Positions 8,940-18,213 are shown, counted from the stretch's first letter. The stretch is DNA of 64,000 bases from an uncultured Gammaproteobacteria bacterium (GCA_938082545.1 CALKCL010000011.1:82846-146845); one strand, 5' to 3'. Numbers and translations are program-made. Notes: a model not told the origin generated them from the sequence alone.

Positions 8940-10034
8940 TTATTGGTCAAACATTAACACTGTTCTGGTGACTTCACCGGAGTTTATTGCTTCAAAAGCA
9001 TCACTTACTTTTTCTAGTGGTTCATGCCGAGTCACCATACTATCCAAATCAAGTTTGCCTTGTCTGTAGAGCTCCAGATAGCGCGGTGTATCGAGCGTAA
9101 ATCGATTAGAACCCATCATACAGCCAATAATACGTTTCTCGAGGAAGAAATGTCCCGCATTTACGGAGACGCTTTCTCCTACTGGGATAGCGCCTACCAA
9201 TATGGCTGTACCATGAGGAGCTAGACAGTAAAATGCTTGTTGCAGAAGTTTTTGCATACCTACGACCTCGAAGGCAAACTCGGCGCCTCCTGATGTCATT
9301 TTCTTGATTGTTTTTACAGGATCCTGTTTATTGGAGTTGATGGTTTCTGTGGCACCGAACTTCTCTGCGATTTTGAGTTTATCGTCTAGGATGTCAACGG
9401 CAATAATTTGGCGCGCCCCGGCTATTTTTGCCCCCTGTATTACCGAGATTCCCACACCACCAGCACCAAAAACAACTACTGACGAACCAGGAGTCACTTT
9501 CGCAGTATTTAGGGCGGCTCCCACTCCTGTTGTAACGGCACAACCTACTAGGGCCGCTCGATCAAAGGGAATGTCCTTGTCAATTTTTACAACTGCCCGA
9601 TTATGCACAAGCATAGCCTCGGCAAAGCCCCCAAGATCAGCAAATTGATGAATAATTTTTCCATTTTGCGTAACTCGTGGAGGTTCATCTTCATCACGTA
9701 GACAAGCCCCTCTATCAATACAAAGGTAGGGCCTACCCTGAATACATTGACTGCAGTTACCGCAATACATGGATGTGCAAGCAATAACGTGATCACCCGG
9801 AGCCACATTACGGACGCGGTCTCCGATTTCTATGACTATCCCAGCGGGCTCATGTCCCAGGATTGCTGGTAAATTAGACGGAATCGCACCATTGAGAGCA
9901 TGCAGATCGCTATGGCAGACTCCGCATGCGATTGTTTTCACTAAGACTTCTTCAGGCCCAGGAGAGGCGATATCAACCTCTTCTATGGAGAGTGGATGAT
10001 TCGTAGCACGATGTATAGCTGCCTTTACTCTCAT
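8940..10034 (-). CDS. Zinc-dependent alcohol dehydrogenase (class III-like MDR)
   Basis: 364 residues. Catalytic zinc site: CGVCHSD (37-43) and GHEPAG (about 60-65). Structural zinc site: four cysteines in CGNCSQCIQGRPYLC. The NAD-binding glycine motif FGAGGVG lies near 188-194. The long form and motifs place it with NAD-linked class III-like and benzyl or aryl alcohol dehydrogenases. Likely role: oxidation of a primary alcohol or hydroxymethyl adduct in catabolism; the substrate cannot be read. The start ATG follows AGGG. Confidence 0.92.
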   Translation of the reverse strand: MRVKAAIHRATNHPLSIEEVDIASPGPEEVLVKTIACGVCHSDLHALNGAIPSNLPAILGHEPAGIVIEIGDRVRNVAPGDHVIACTSMYCGNCSQCIQGRPYLCIDRGACLRDEDEPPRVTQNGKIIHQFADLGGFAEAMLVHNRAVVKIDKDIPFDRAALVGCAVTTGVGAALNTAKVTPGSSVVVFGAGGVGISVIQGAKIAGARQIIAVDILDDKLKIAEKFGATETINSNKQDPVKTIKKMTSGGAEFAFEVVGMQKLLQQAFYCLAPHGTAILVGAIPVGESVSVNAGHFFLEKRIIGCMMGSNRFTLDTPRYLELYRQGKLDLDSMVTRHEPLEKVSDAFEAINSGEVTRTVLMFDQ

Positions 10035-10146
10035 ATATCCCTACCCTTAGTTATTGCATGATCAATAAAGCATTCATTTAAATCATATACAAAAAAATGA
10101 TTTCACGTGGATATAAATTGTTTTATTTTAAGCCTCTATATAGCCA

Positions 10147-11658
10147 TCAACCTAGTTTATCATCTGCAATGTGATATTTGGGATCTTCGACTAGATTGAC
10201 TTCTACCATGCTTTTTGCGGTATCGAGGATCTCCAGACAGTCGGGGCTAAGGTGTATTAGGTGCAATTTTTTCCCTAAAATTTTGTATTTGTTGGCTAAA
10301 TTATCAATTGCCATAATTGCTGAGTGATCAGCTACTCGGGACCTTTTAAAGTCAATTACTATTTCTTTTGGATCCTTCTTTATAGAGAATAATTCGTGGA
10401 AATTTTGAGTGGAGGCGAAGAAAAGAGTCCCTTCAAGCTCATATGTTTTCCATCCTTTTTCGTTAAAGCTAGAACGGACTTGGATTCTCTTAGCATGATT
10501 CCATGCAAAAAATAGTGCTGAGACGATAACACCTAGTATCACTGCAATAGCTAAATCTGCAATAATGGTTACCCCGCCGACTAATAATCCTACAAAGATG
10601 TCCTCTTTGGGTATTTTCCCAAATAACCTTAAACTCCCCCATTCAAATGTTTTTTCTGCGACTACAAACATTACGCCAATAAGCGCTGCTAGTGGGATTA
10701 ATTCAATCCATTCAGAAAGAAATAGAATAAAAGACGCTAAAAATACGGCAGTTGAAATTCCTGACAGCCTTTTAAGTGCCCCATTATTGATGTTGATCAT
10801 GCTTTGCCCAATCATGGCGCACCCACCCATGCCCCCAAAGAAACCTGTGACGATGTTCGCAAATCCTTGAGCCATTGACTCCTTGTTAGGTCGGCCTCGT
10901 GTATCAGTCATGTCGTCAATCAAGTTCAGTGTTAATAAGGTCTCAATTAAACCAATGCAAGCTAATAGAAAAGCATATGGAAAAATGACTTTTAATGTCT
11001 CTAAATCATAAACAATATCTGGAATTCTAAATGAAGGGATATCTCCAGCAATCGATCCTAAGTCACCTACGGTTTTTGTGTCTAACTCGAAGAAAATAAC
11101 CAGACTCGATACAATAAAAATAGAGGCCAATGAGGAAGGTATCGCCTTTGTGAGTTTCGGAAAAAGATAGATGATCGCAACGGTCAAGCCTGTTAACCCA
11201 AGCATCGTATAGAGAGAGGTGCCGGTCATCCATACCTTAATGCCTTCAGTATTCAATTCTTTGAAATGACCAAATTGTGCAACAAATATGACAATTGCTA
11301 AGCCGTTAACAAAACCTAGCATTACTGGGTAGGGGACCATTCGAATGTATTTGCCAAGTCGCAGCAATGCAAAGGCGGTTTGCAGACAACCCATTAACAC
11401 AACAGTCGCAAATAGATATTCCACTCCATGTCGTGCGACTAAGGCCACCATGACTACTGCTAGTGCACCGGTGGCACCCGATATCATTCCTGGTCTTCCA
11501 CCAAATAAAGATGTGATTAAACAGACAATAATCGCGGCATATAAGCCTGTAAGTGGAGAGACATGTGCGATTAATGCGAATGCTATAGCTTCCGGAACCA
11601 TGGCTAAGGCGACGGTTAGCCCACTCAGTAAGTTGATCTTGATATCAGATAAGTTCAT
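10147..11658 (-). CDS. SulP-family inorganic anion transporter with STAS domain
   Basis: About 503 residues from ATG 11658; a longer frame reaches ATG 11754, but its extra 32 residues look non-homologous and neither start has a clear ribosome site. The membrane domain has around a dozen helices and begins MNLSDIKINLLSGLTVALAMVP; GGRPGMISGATGA near 70 and a conserved GQSMININNGA loop are SulP hallmarks. The C-terminal ~100 residues form a STAS domain (IVIDFKRSRVADHSAI). Family members carry sulfate, bicarbonate or other anions; the sequence alone does not decide which. Confidence 0.9.
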   Translation of the reverse strand: MNLSDIKINLLSGLTVALAMVPEAIAFALIAHVSPLTGLYAAIIVCLITSLFGGRPGMISGATGALAVVMVALVARHGVEYLFATVVLMGCLQTAFALLRLGKYIRMVPYPVMLGFVNGLAIVIFVAQFGHFKELNTEGIKVWMTGTSLYTMLGLTGLTVAIIYLFPKLTKAIPSSLASIFIVSSLVIFFELDTKTVGDLGSIAGDIPSFRIPDIVYDLETLKVIFPYAFLLACIGLIETLLTLNLIDDMTDTRGRPNKESMAQGFANIVTGFFGGMGGCAMIGQSMININNGALKRLSGISTAVFLASFILFLSEWIELIPLAALIGVMFVVAEKTFEWGSLRLFGKIPKEDIFVGLLVGGVTIIADLAIAVILGVIVSALFFAWNHAKRIQVRSSFNEKGWKTYELEGTLFFASTQNFHELFSIKKDPKEIVIDFKRSRVADHSAIMAIDNLANKYKILGKKLHLIHLSPDCLEILDTAKSMVEVNLVEDPKYHIADDKLG

Positions 11659-11769
11659 GGTAAACAACACAGGGTTAAATCTCGCCTTTCGGGAAATTTT
11701 GGATTGAAAGTAAAATAAGTTAGTCGTTACGGGCAGGTTAGATCCAAGTCCCATGCAATGAAGGAGGGC

Positions 11770-11815
11770 GAGAAATTCTCAGTTTGACCTCAAGTAGTTA
11801 AAAATCATGAGAATT
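11770..11815. promoter_or_regulatory. Inverted repeats in the gap upstream of the SulP gene
   Basis: The 385 bases between the SulP start and the cold-shock gene carry no convincing ORF. They do hold AATTCTCA (11774-11781) and its exact inverse TGAGAATT (11808-11815), and the first arm sits inside the 11-base palindrome GAGAAATTCTC (11770-11780). Position upstream of the transporter fits an operator, but no regulator is identified. I see nothing else definite in the gap. Confidence 0.3.
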
Positions 11816-12043
11816 CAGATGTGCTGGGAAAATTGACTATGACTAGTCTGACCCGTTCGATCACATTTTCAAGACGACTGTGAAGCACATTTCAACTTAG
11901 CTCAAAGAGCAGATGAGATGTTTTTGCGATAAATGCTTTTAATCGAGTTGCATTTTATACGCTTAGTAGTTGTTGCCAGAAGCGATTAATAGCAATCTGC
12001 TCTCAATCACTTCTAGCAGTATACAACCTAGATTTCCAGAGCT

Positions 12044-12247
12044 TTACGCTGCAGAAAGGTTTCCAGCGGCTAATTTGCCACGCTCTTCAACGACTTCGTA
12101 GCTGATTCGTTGTCCTTCGCTTAATTTGCCCATGCCTGCGCGTTCAACTGCGCTTACATGTACGAAAACATCTTTATCACCATTCTCAGGTGCGATGAAT
12201 CCAAACCCTTTTTCTGTATTAAAAAATTTAACTGTTCCTATAGCCAT
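12044..12247 (-). CDS. Cold-shock domain protein (CspA family)
   Basis: 67 residues, the standard CspA length. It carries the RNA-binding motifs KGFGFI (RNP1) and VFVHVS (RNP2). Such proteins bind single-stranded RNA and act as RNA chaperones or antiterminators. GGAGG precedes the ATG by a good distance. A promoter-like sequence about 190 bases upstream and a hairpin just before the ribosome site suggest the long structured leader known for cold-inducible csp mRNAs. Confidence 0.95.
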   Translation of the reverse strand: MAIGTVKFFNTEKGFGFIAPENGDKDVFVHVSAVERAGMGKLSEGQRISYEVVEERGKLAAGNLSAA

Positions 12248-12267
12248 ATTAAGGCCTCCATATCAAT

Positions 12268-12298
12268 AAAACATCACGCCAAAAATCGGGCGTGTTTT
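12268..12298 (-). promoter_or_regulatory. Leader hairpin before the cold-shock gene
   Basis: CACGCC (12275-12280) pairs with GGCGTG (12289-12294), extended by an A-rich/T-rich flank. It lies about 20 bases upstream of the csp start. It may be part of a temperature-responsive leader. Because a T-run flanks the stem, a terminator role is the alternative; no plus-strand gene ends here. Confidence 0.4.
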
Positions 12299-12433
12299 CG
12301 AACAACTTCATCGTAGTGGGCGGTCTTTGAAACGGAAGCCGAGGAGTACCCGGCAGGTAGCAAGAAGTGGACCAAAACGCTAGTCGTGGCATGATCATGC
12401 GTGATGCTCACGACAATTGCAAATTGTTGCTGC

Positions 12434-12461
12434 ACTTTAGTGGTGATCTGTGGTGTGTCAA
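12434..12461 (-). promoter_or_regulatory. Sigma70-like promoter for the cold-shock gene
   Basis: Read on the minus strand: TTGACA (12461-12456), a 16-base spacer, then TAAAGT (12439-12434). The -35 box is perfect and the -10 matches 4 of 6. Transcription would begin near 12427, giving a leader of roughly 180 bases, similar in style to E. coli cspA. Confidence 0.45.
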
Positions 12462-12500
12462 CTCAGGTATTTTGACATCAAAGCCCTTTCCAGCAAGCAT

Positions 12501-14186
12501 TTATCGGGTTTTCACGAAATTTCCATAATCGTTGGCTTCCCCCGAGCTACACTGCTGCCGGTAGCTTTCTAGCCCTCCGAGGTAGGAAAGAAGCGCTCGC
12601 GGCTTCCCGGGAATATTTGCCCCCATATACCAACTATTGGCTAAATGGAGCAGGCTGTCTTTCCCCACGTCATGCATATGTTGCATCCACGCATCTTCGG
12701 CTTCCAATGTGGGTACAATTTCAGCGCCTAGGCCAACACCGATTTCATTAATACACCGATCAACCCATTCGACTTGATGTTCTGAGAGAAGCATAGGGCT
12801 TACCAGCGCACCGTTAGCGCAAGGACCATCCAAAAAGAATAGATTTGGAAAGCCATTGCTCATGAGGCCCAAGTAGGCTCGAGGAGCTCCCTCCCAATGT
12901 TCATCCAAGCTTTCTCCTGCCACACCACGAACGTCGATATTTTTAATCGCTCCTGTAACAGCATCAAAGCCAGTTGCAAAAATAACACTGTCTACTTCGT
13001 ACTCATGTCCGCCAACCACCACTCCTTTTTTAGTGAGCTTTTCTATTGGTGAGTCTTTTATCGAGACTAGGCTTACATTCTCACGATTATAGGTTTCGTA
13101 ATAGTTGGTGTCAGCGCATAGCCGCTTAGCCATAATAGGGTAGTCTTTGGGTGCAAGCAGTTCCGCTGTTTCTGGATCTTTGACTTTCTCACGAATTTTA
13201 TTCCGGACAAATTCCGCAAGAGTGTCGTTGGCTTTCTCATTAGTCAATAAATCGACAAATGAATTGTAGTAGCAAAGCCCTCCAGATTCCCATCTTGTTT
13301 CATAATCGATCAAACGCTCTTCATCGCTCACGTCAATAGCTGATTTATTATTTGGGGCAGTCGGTTGGAAGTTGAGAGCGATAAAACCAGCGCGAGATTC
13401 ATAACGCTGTCTTCTGCGCCATTCTGGATAATCTGATTTGACTCGCTTCTCATATTCTCGATCCATAGGGCCATTTCTTGCCGGAATAGAAAATGATGGT
13501 GTTCTTTGGAATACAGTTAGATGATCAGCCTGCTTTGCTATAATCGGAATAGACTGCACTGCCGACGAGCCGGTACCAATGACTGCGACCTTTTGATCTT
13601 TAAAGTTAATATCTTCTTTTGGCCATTTAGATGTAAGGTAAGTATTCCCGTTGTAATCATTTAGCCCCTTAAAGTCTGGAACGCTGCCACTTGAAAGAAA
13701 ACCCGTTGCTAGCACACAGTATTTTGCGCTGACTTCATCACCTTGGCTTGTAGTTATATGCCAGTTCAATTTCTCAGCATCGTACACAGCAGCGGTCACC
13801 TTGGTGTCACAACGCATATTTTCCCGTAGGCTAAATCGATCTGCAAAATAATTAGCATACCGCATTAATTCTGGCTGCGAGGCATACCTTTCTGACCAAG
13901 ACCAGTCTTGTTGAAGGTCATCGTCAAAAGAGTATGAGTACTCAACACTTTCAACGTCTACTCGAGCTCCCGGATATCTATTCCAATACCATGTCCCCCC
14001 AACGCCGCTGCCCGCCTCGTAAAGACGCACTGAAAGTCCTCTCTGCTGGATCTTGTGCTGCATATACATACCAGCGAAACCAGCTCCAACAATTACTACA
14101 TCAAACGTTTCTTGATTTTTTTTCAACTTACCTCTAACTCCTATCGTACTGTCATTCTTATCACTATTTACATAACGCAATAACAT
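12501..14186 (-). CDS. Baeyer-Villiger-type flavin monooxygenase, atypical fingerprint
   Basis: 561 residues. FAD Rossmann motif GAGFAG at 34-39, then GGTWYWNRYPGARVDVES (63-80), and NADPH motif GTGSSA at 204-209. The type I BVMO fingerprint F-x-G-x3-H-T-x2-W-P appears at 178-189 as YNGNTYLTSKWP, so the usual histidine is leucine. The family inserts oxygen next to a ketone with NADPH and O2, giving an ester or lactone; this copy may have altered activity. Start uncertain: ATG 14186 lacks a ribosome site, and TTG 14126 after AGAGG is possible. The NTF2-like gene upstream ends 22 bases away. Confidence 0.9.
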   Translation of the reverse strand: MLLRYVNSDKNDSTIGVRGKLKKNQETFDVVIVGAGFAGMYMQHKIQQRGLSVRLYEAGSGVGGTWYWNRYPGARVDVESVEYSYSFDDDLQQDWSWSERYASQPELMRYANYFADRFSLRENMRCDTKVTAAVYDAEKLNWHITTSQGDEVSAKYCVLATGFLSSGSVPDFKGLNDYNGNTYLTSKWPKEDINFKDQKVAVIGTGSSAVQSIPIIAKQADHLTVFQRTPSFSIPARNGPMDREYEKRVKSDYPEWRRRQRYESRAGFIALNFQPTAPNNKSAIDVSDEERLIDYETRWESGGLCYYNSFVDLLTNEKANDTLAEFVRNKIREKVKDPETAELLAPKDYPIMAKRLCADTNYYETYNRENVSLVSIKDSPIEKLTKKGVVVGGHEYEVDSVIFATGFDAVTGAIKNIDVRGVAGESLDEHWEGAPRAYLGLMSNGFPNLFFLDGPCANGALVSPMLLSEHQVEWVDRCINEIGVGLGAEIVPTLEAEDAWMQHMHDVGKDSLLHLANSWYMGANIPGKPRALLSYLGGLESYRQQCSSGEANDYGNFVKTR

Positions 14187-14208
14187 CGAAAAGATCCAAA
14201 GATCTCGC

Positions 14209-14646
14209 TCAAGTTTGTATCCCTGCGGGTAACTCTTCCATTCTTAATGCCGTGAATCGTCTAGATTGAAACTTCCACCCGACACTTGATAGCCGGTATT
14301 CATCCTCATAATATCCAGCACCCAGCCAGTCCATATTATGTTTAGCGCTACGTAAGTCAAGATAGCATCGACCTTTTGCATAGTCGTTCTTTAGCAGTTC
14401 AACCACATGATTATGAATATAAGGTCGTGGCATGAAGTCGGTCGCACTCAGGTAGAAGTCACGTAATTCATCGTGACCTGTTATGGTGGTTTCTATCCCA
14501 CTAAAAAGACCCTGAAACGTTCCCTCTTTCTCGAAAAGAGAAACTAGACCTTCGATATCATCTCTCCATACGCAATCGCAATATTGGACTGGCAAGTCTC
14601 TAATGGCTTCTCGTGCGAGCAGCCCATAGACGTCATTTTCCAACAT
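14209..14646 (-). CDS. SnoaL/NTF2-like protein
   Basis: 145 residues with the NTF2-like cone-fold pattern: an N-terminal helix with YCDCVWRDDIEGLVSLF, the FEKEGTFQG segment and a C-terminal FQSRRFTALRMEE strand. Proteins of this type act as small isomerases or hydrolases, or as ring-hydroxylase small subunits; no specific reaction can be assigned. A good AGGAG precedes ATG 14646. It sits between two BVMO genes on the same strand, with spacings of 22 and 85 bases, so a role in the same pathway is a fair inference. Confidence 0.75.
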   Translation of the reverse strand: MLENDVYGLLAREAIRDLPVQYCDCVWRDDIEGLVSLFEKEGTFQGLFSGIETTITGHDELRDFYLSATDFMPRPYIHNHVVELLKNDYAKGRCYLDLRSAKHNMDWLGAGYYEDEYRLSSVGWKFQSRRFTALRMEELPAGIQT

Positions 14647-14731
14647 ATTTCTCTCCTATCAATTAAGTCAGTTTCTGATTTAATCAGAGGCAGATAAGCA
14701 AATTACTGATTAATAGTATCTCCGTATAGGC

Positions 14732-16330
14732 TTATGTGAACTCAAGTAATTCATCTTGGGTGCCAGCCTTTCCACGGAGCATGTGATCTAGATAGTCTTC
14801 GTAAGTCTCCATCCACATCCCCGATGATCTTTCTGTTTCTAGGGACGCATCAGTTTTTGTGGTTTTTAGGTACCAGTTGTTGCAACGCAACCATACTTTT
14901 TCATTTGCGCTGGCAAGGCATAAATCACTCCAGTGTTTGACCGCATCTTTTAAAGGTTCGACTCTGCTATGGCCAGCCTGGTCCATTTTGCTTAGTAGCT
15001 CTGCAATATATTTAGCTTGCTCTTCACAAAGGAGAGTCACATTGGTTAGAGGGTTTAGGCTTTGAGGACCTATCATCATGTAAAAGTTTGGCATCTCGTC
15101 AACATGTATTCCCCAAAGAGATTGTGGACGCATCATTTGGAATCGGTTTGTTTCGTTTGCCCCGAATTTCTCAGCAAGGCTGATCCCGTTACGACCATAG
15201 ATTGGGAAAGGTATAAAGTTACTATCAAACCCAGTCGCGTAAATGACGACATCGCATTCAAAGTGTTTCCCTTGAGCGATGGTAATCCCCGTTTCATCTA
15301 CCTTTACCACGCCTCCGTCATCGTGAACCAGCGTCACGTTTTTTTTGTTAAAAGAAGTATAGTAGTCGTCTATAAACAAAACCCGTTTACACCAGAACGG
15401 GTAATCTGGAGTCAGTAGTTTTGCTATTTCAGGATCATCCACATCGTTTTGAATCAGCTGCGCCAATTCTGTGCAGACTGCGTCATTTTGTTCTTTGTCC
15501 TGTATGGCATCCCAATCAAGGAACTGCTCGCCTGGCGGGAATTCACCTTTTGTGGCAGCGATATACCTTAGCTCTTCGCCATACCCTCCTGCTTCGAATT
15601 GTTGCTTTAGCTCAGGCGAGGTAGGTTCATCATCTCTGCGTAGCACCCATGTTGGAGTCCGTTGAAAAACATGCAGACTTTCCACATCATCAGCGATTGA
15701 CGTGATTACTTGAGCAGCGGAGGCTCCAGTTCCGATGATGGCTACTTTTTTACCTTTTAAATTCGCAGTCCCATCCCATTGTGCCGTGTGGAAGCTTTCG
15801 CCTTTGAACAATTCCATACCACCTAGCTCAGGCATCCTTGGACTAGAGAGCGGACCGTTCGCGCTAACTATATGGGTACACGATACAGTCTCTCCTGTCT
15901 GTCCAGTCTTAGTGTTTACTGTTCTGACTCGCCATTTATTCTGTTGGTCCCCAAGATATTTTAGTTCCGTGACTTTACGGTCAAAACTAATGTTTTCTCT
16001 AACTCCGATATGGTCGGTTAGCATTTCAGCGTACTCTGCAATTTCAGGTTGACTTACGTATTTTTTCGAGGGGATAAATCCAGTACGATCCAGAAAAGGC
16101 AGGTAGATATATGAGGGCACATCACACGCTGCCCCTGGGTAGGCGCCGACACCTTTCTTGCTCCAGACTCCTCCGACGGAGGAACCCATTTCAAGGATTT
16201 GAATATCATGTATGCCGGCTTCTTTTAAGTAGCTGGCACAGAGTAGTCCCGAAAAGCCGGCACCTATAATAACTACTCGACAGTGTTTATCGAAACCATC
16301 ACTCGAGCTTTTATTGTTTGCTACAGTCAC
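14732..16330 (-). CDS. Baeyer-Villiger-type flavin monooxygenase
   Basis: About 532 residues from GTG 16330 (GGAG 11 bases upstream); a longer frame begins at GTG 16375. FAD motif GAGFSG at 23-28, GAYPGAACDVPSYIY near 62-76, the complete BVMO fingerprint FKGESFHTAQWD at 175-186, and a second GTGASA motif soon after. All elements for an NADPH-dependent oxygenating flavoenzyme are present. The substrate is probably a ketone but is not readable. Likely co-transcribed with the NTF2-like and second BVMO genes downstream. It is divergent from gltX. Confidence 0.92.
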   Translation of the reverse strand: MTVANNKSSSDGFDKHCRVVIIGAGFSGLLCASYLKEAGIHDIQILEMGSSVGGVWSKKGVGAYPGAACDVPSYIYLPFLDRTGFIPSKKYVSQPEIAEYAEMLTDHIGVRENISFDRKVTELKYLGDQQNKWRVRTVNTKTGQTGETVSCTHIVSANGPLSSPRMPELGGMELFKGESFHTAQWDGTANLKGKKVAIIGTGASAAQVITSIADDVESLHVFQRTPTWVLRRDDEPTSPELKQQFEAGGYGEELRYIAATKGEFPPGEQFLDWDAIQDKEQNDAVCTELAQLIQNDVDDPEIAKLLTPDYPFWCKRVLFIDDYYTSFNKKNVTLVHDDGGVVKVDETGITIAQGKHFECDVVIYATGFDSNFIPFPIYGRNGISLAEKFGANETNRFQMMRPQSLWGIHVDEMPNFYMMIGPQSLNPLTNVTLLCEEQAKYIAELLSKMDQAGHSRVEPLKDAVKHWSDLCLASANEKVWLRCNNWYLKTTKTDASLETERSSGMWMETYEDYLDHMLRGKAGTQDELLEFT

Positions 16331-16497
16331 GTTGAAATTTTCTCCAAAAAAACTTGTCTGACCAAAGAGTATCACTAGTTATCCGATCTGACACTAACCG
16401 GGTGCCAATTTAGCAACAACCATTTTTCTGGCAGCAAAATGGATCATTTACCAATACAATGCTCCTCTTCAGCCAACCAATATTTTTTAGATACATT

Positions 16498-17916
16498 ATG
16501 ACAATAGCCACTCGATTTCCGCCCAGCCCAACAGGGGACCTGCATATTGGCAGTGTTCGCACAGCCTTGTACAACTATTTGTTTGCTCGTCAGCAAGAAG
16601 GACGTTTTGTATTTCGGCTTGAAGATACAGATAGAGAGCGCTCGACAGAGCAGGCGGTCCAAAATATCTTAGCAGGGATGAATTGGTTGGGGCTTGACTA
16701 TGATGAAGGCCCTCACTATCAGACAGCGCGGTTTGCGCGATATGAGGAGAAGATCGCAGAACTCAAACACTCTGGCCATGCATACAAATGTTACTGCACG
16801 AAGCAACGCCTCGATTCGCTTAGAGACGAGCAGGTGGCGTCTCAACTTACTCCTAAATACGACGGCCATTGTCGAGGCAGTCAAGAAAATAACCATGACA
16901 AGTCTGGCTCTTTTGTGATGAGACTCAAAACGCCACTTGATGGTCATGTAATTGTTCGAGATGAGATTCGAGGAGACGTGAAAATTGAAAACAGCCAGCT
17001 TGATGATTTAATTATTGCAAGGTCAGATGGTACGCCGACTTATCATTTGACTGTAGTGGTGGATGATATTGACATGGAAATCTCGCATGTGATCCGAGGA
17101 GACGATCACCTCAGCAACACCGCACGCCAGATTCACATCATTAATGCACTAAACGCACAAATACCAGTATATGCTCATATCCCGATGATTAATGGAACAG
17201 ATGGGAAGCGGCTTTCGAAGAGACATGGAGCAGTTAGTGTCTTGGAATATCGTGAAAATGGAATACTGCCTGAAGCACTTTTAAACTATTTGGCACGGCT
17301 AGGTTGGTCTCATGGAGATCAAGAAATTTTTTCGATGGATGAGATGCGTGAGCTCTTTAGTTTAAGTGCTGTCAACAAATCTGCGGCTGCGTTCGACCCC
17401 GACAAGTTACTCTGGGTCAACCAACAGTATATCCAGAGTATGGAAATAGATCAGTTAGCCAGTTACGCTGCGCCATTTTTTTTAGCTAGAGGGCTTGATA
17501 TTGAGATGCGTGAGAAATTTGTTGCGGTAGTGGACGCCCAAAGGACTCGGGTGAAAGATCTGATGGAAATGGCAGACAAAAGTGCACCATTCTTCGGAAA
17601 ATTTTCTGGCCACGAAGAATCTGCTGTGAAAAAGCACCTCAGAGGTGTTGTAGCTGAGCCTTTGCAGGCGCTTCGTGAACGTCTATCAGAATTAGAAGAT
17701 TGGAGTCCAAATAAATTACAGGCAATAGTCGAGCAAGTGGCAGAGGAGCGAGAGCTCAAACTAGGAAAAATAGCACAACCGCTAAGAGTTGCGGTGACTG
17801 GTGGAAGCGCATCCCCAGGAATTGAGGTAACGCTATGGTTGGTTGGTAGGGAACAATGCCTAGAACGGCTCGATATAGCTCTCCAATTAATAAGAGATCG
17901 TGTGAGTTCGGCTTGA
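16498..17916 (+). CDS. gltX: Glutamyl-tRNA synthetase
   Basis: 472 residues from ATG 16498; the longer frame from 16459 only adds a spurious extension, since the family begins with a short leader before RFPPSPTG. The class I HIGH-type motif is PSPTGDLHIG and the KMSKS-type motif is KRLSKRHG. The enzyme charges tRNA-Glu with glutamate in the cytoplasm. Two tRNA genes, one of them its cognate tRNA-Glu, follow within 300 bases. A BVMO gene is divergent upstream. Confidence 0.97.
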   Translation: MTIATRFPPSPTGDLHIGSVRTALYNYLFARQQEGRFVFRLEDTDRERSTEQAVQNILAGMNWLGLDYDEGPHYQTARFARYEEKIAELKHSGHAYKCYCTKQRLDSLRDEQVASQLTPKYDGHCRGSQENNHDKSGSFVMRLKTPLDGHVIVRDEIRGDVKIENSQLDDLIIARSDGTPTYHLTVVVDDIDMEISHVIRGDDHLSNTARQIHIINALNAQIPVYAHIPMINGTDGKRLSKRHGAVSVLEYRENGILPEALLNYLARLGWSHGDQEIFSMDEMRELFSLSAVNKSAAAFDPDKLLWVNQQYIQSMEIDQLASYAAPFFLARGLDIEMREKFVAVVDAQRTRVKDLMEMADKSAPFFGKFSGHEESAVKKHLRGVVAEPLQALRERLSELEDWSPNKLQAIVEQVAEERELKLGKIAQPLRVAVTGGSASPGIEVTLWLVGREQCLERLDIALQLIRDRVSSA

Positions 17917-17962
17917 CAGTTGTCGCTCGCTAGCTTACTCTGCGGCCGCTTAAGACGAGTTA

Positions 17963-17992
17963 TTGATTGGGAAGTTTAAAGTCGCTTAATAT
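17963..17992 (+). promoter_or_regulatory. Possible promoter of the tRNA pair
   Basis: TTGATT (17963-17968), an 18-base spacer, then TAATAT (17987-17992), about 65 bases before tRNA-Ala. It suggests the tRNAs can be expressed independently of gltX, though read-through is also possible. Confidence 0.4.
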
Positions 17993-18056
17993 AGTGACCG
18001 ACTTCTGGAAATTCTGAACAGATGCTTCTACTTATAGGCAGATTCTGCAGTAATTA

Positions 18057-18132
18057 GGGGCCATAGCTCAGCTGGGAGAGCGCTGCAATGGCATTGCAGA
18101 GGTCGGCGGTTCGATCCCGCCTGGCTCCACCA
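18057..18132 (+). tRNA. tRNA-Ala (anticodon GGC)
   Basis: 76 bases including encoded CCA. The acceptor stem GGGGCCA pairs with TGGCTCC (one G-U pair), the D-arm is TAGCTCAGCTGGGAGAGC, the anticodon stem CTGCA/TGCAG encloses the loop ATGGCAT, and the T-arm is GGCGGTTCGATCCCGCC. It is separated from tRNA-Glu by 5 bases, so both come from one precursor. Confidence 0.97.
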
Positions 18133-18137
18133 AATAC

Positions 18138-18213
18138 GTCCCCATCGTCTAGAGGCCTAGGACACTGCCCTTTCACGGCGGCAACAGGGGTTCGAATCCC
18201 CTTGGGGACGCCA
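18138..18213 (+). tRNA. tRNA-Glu (anticodon TTC)
   Basis: 76 bases including encoded CCA. The acceptor stem GTCCCCA pairs with TGGGGAC, the anticodon loop CTTTCAC gives TTC, and the T-arm is AGGGGTTCGAATCCCCT. It lies 5 bases after tRNA-Ala and downstream of its own synthetase gene gltX. Confidence 0.97.

Noticed and set aside
9304..9648. 114-residue frame opposite the alcohol dehydrogenase
   Set aside because: Antisense shadow of the NAD-binding half of a clear gene; repetitive Ala/Pro/Thr pattern.
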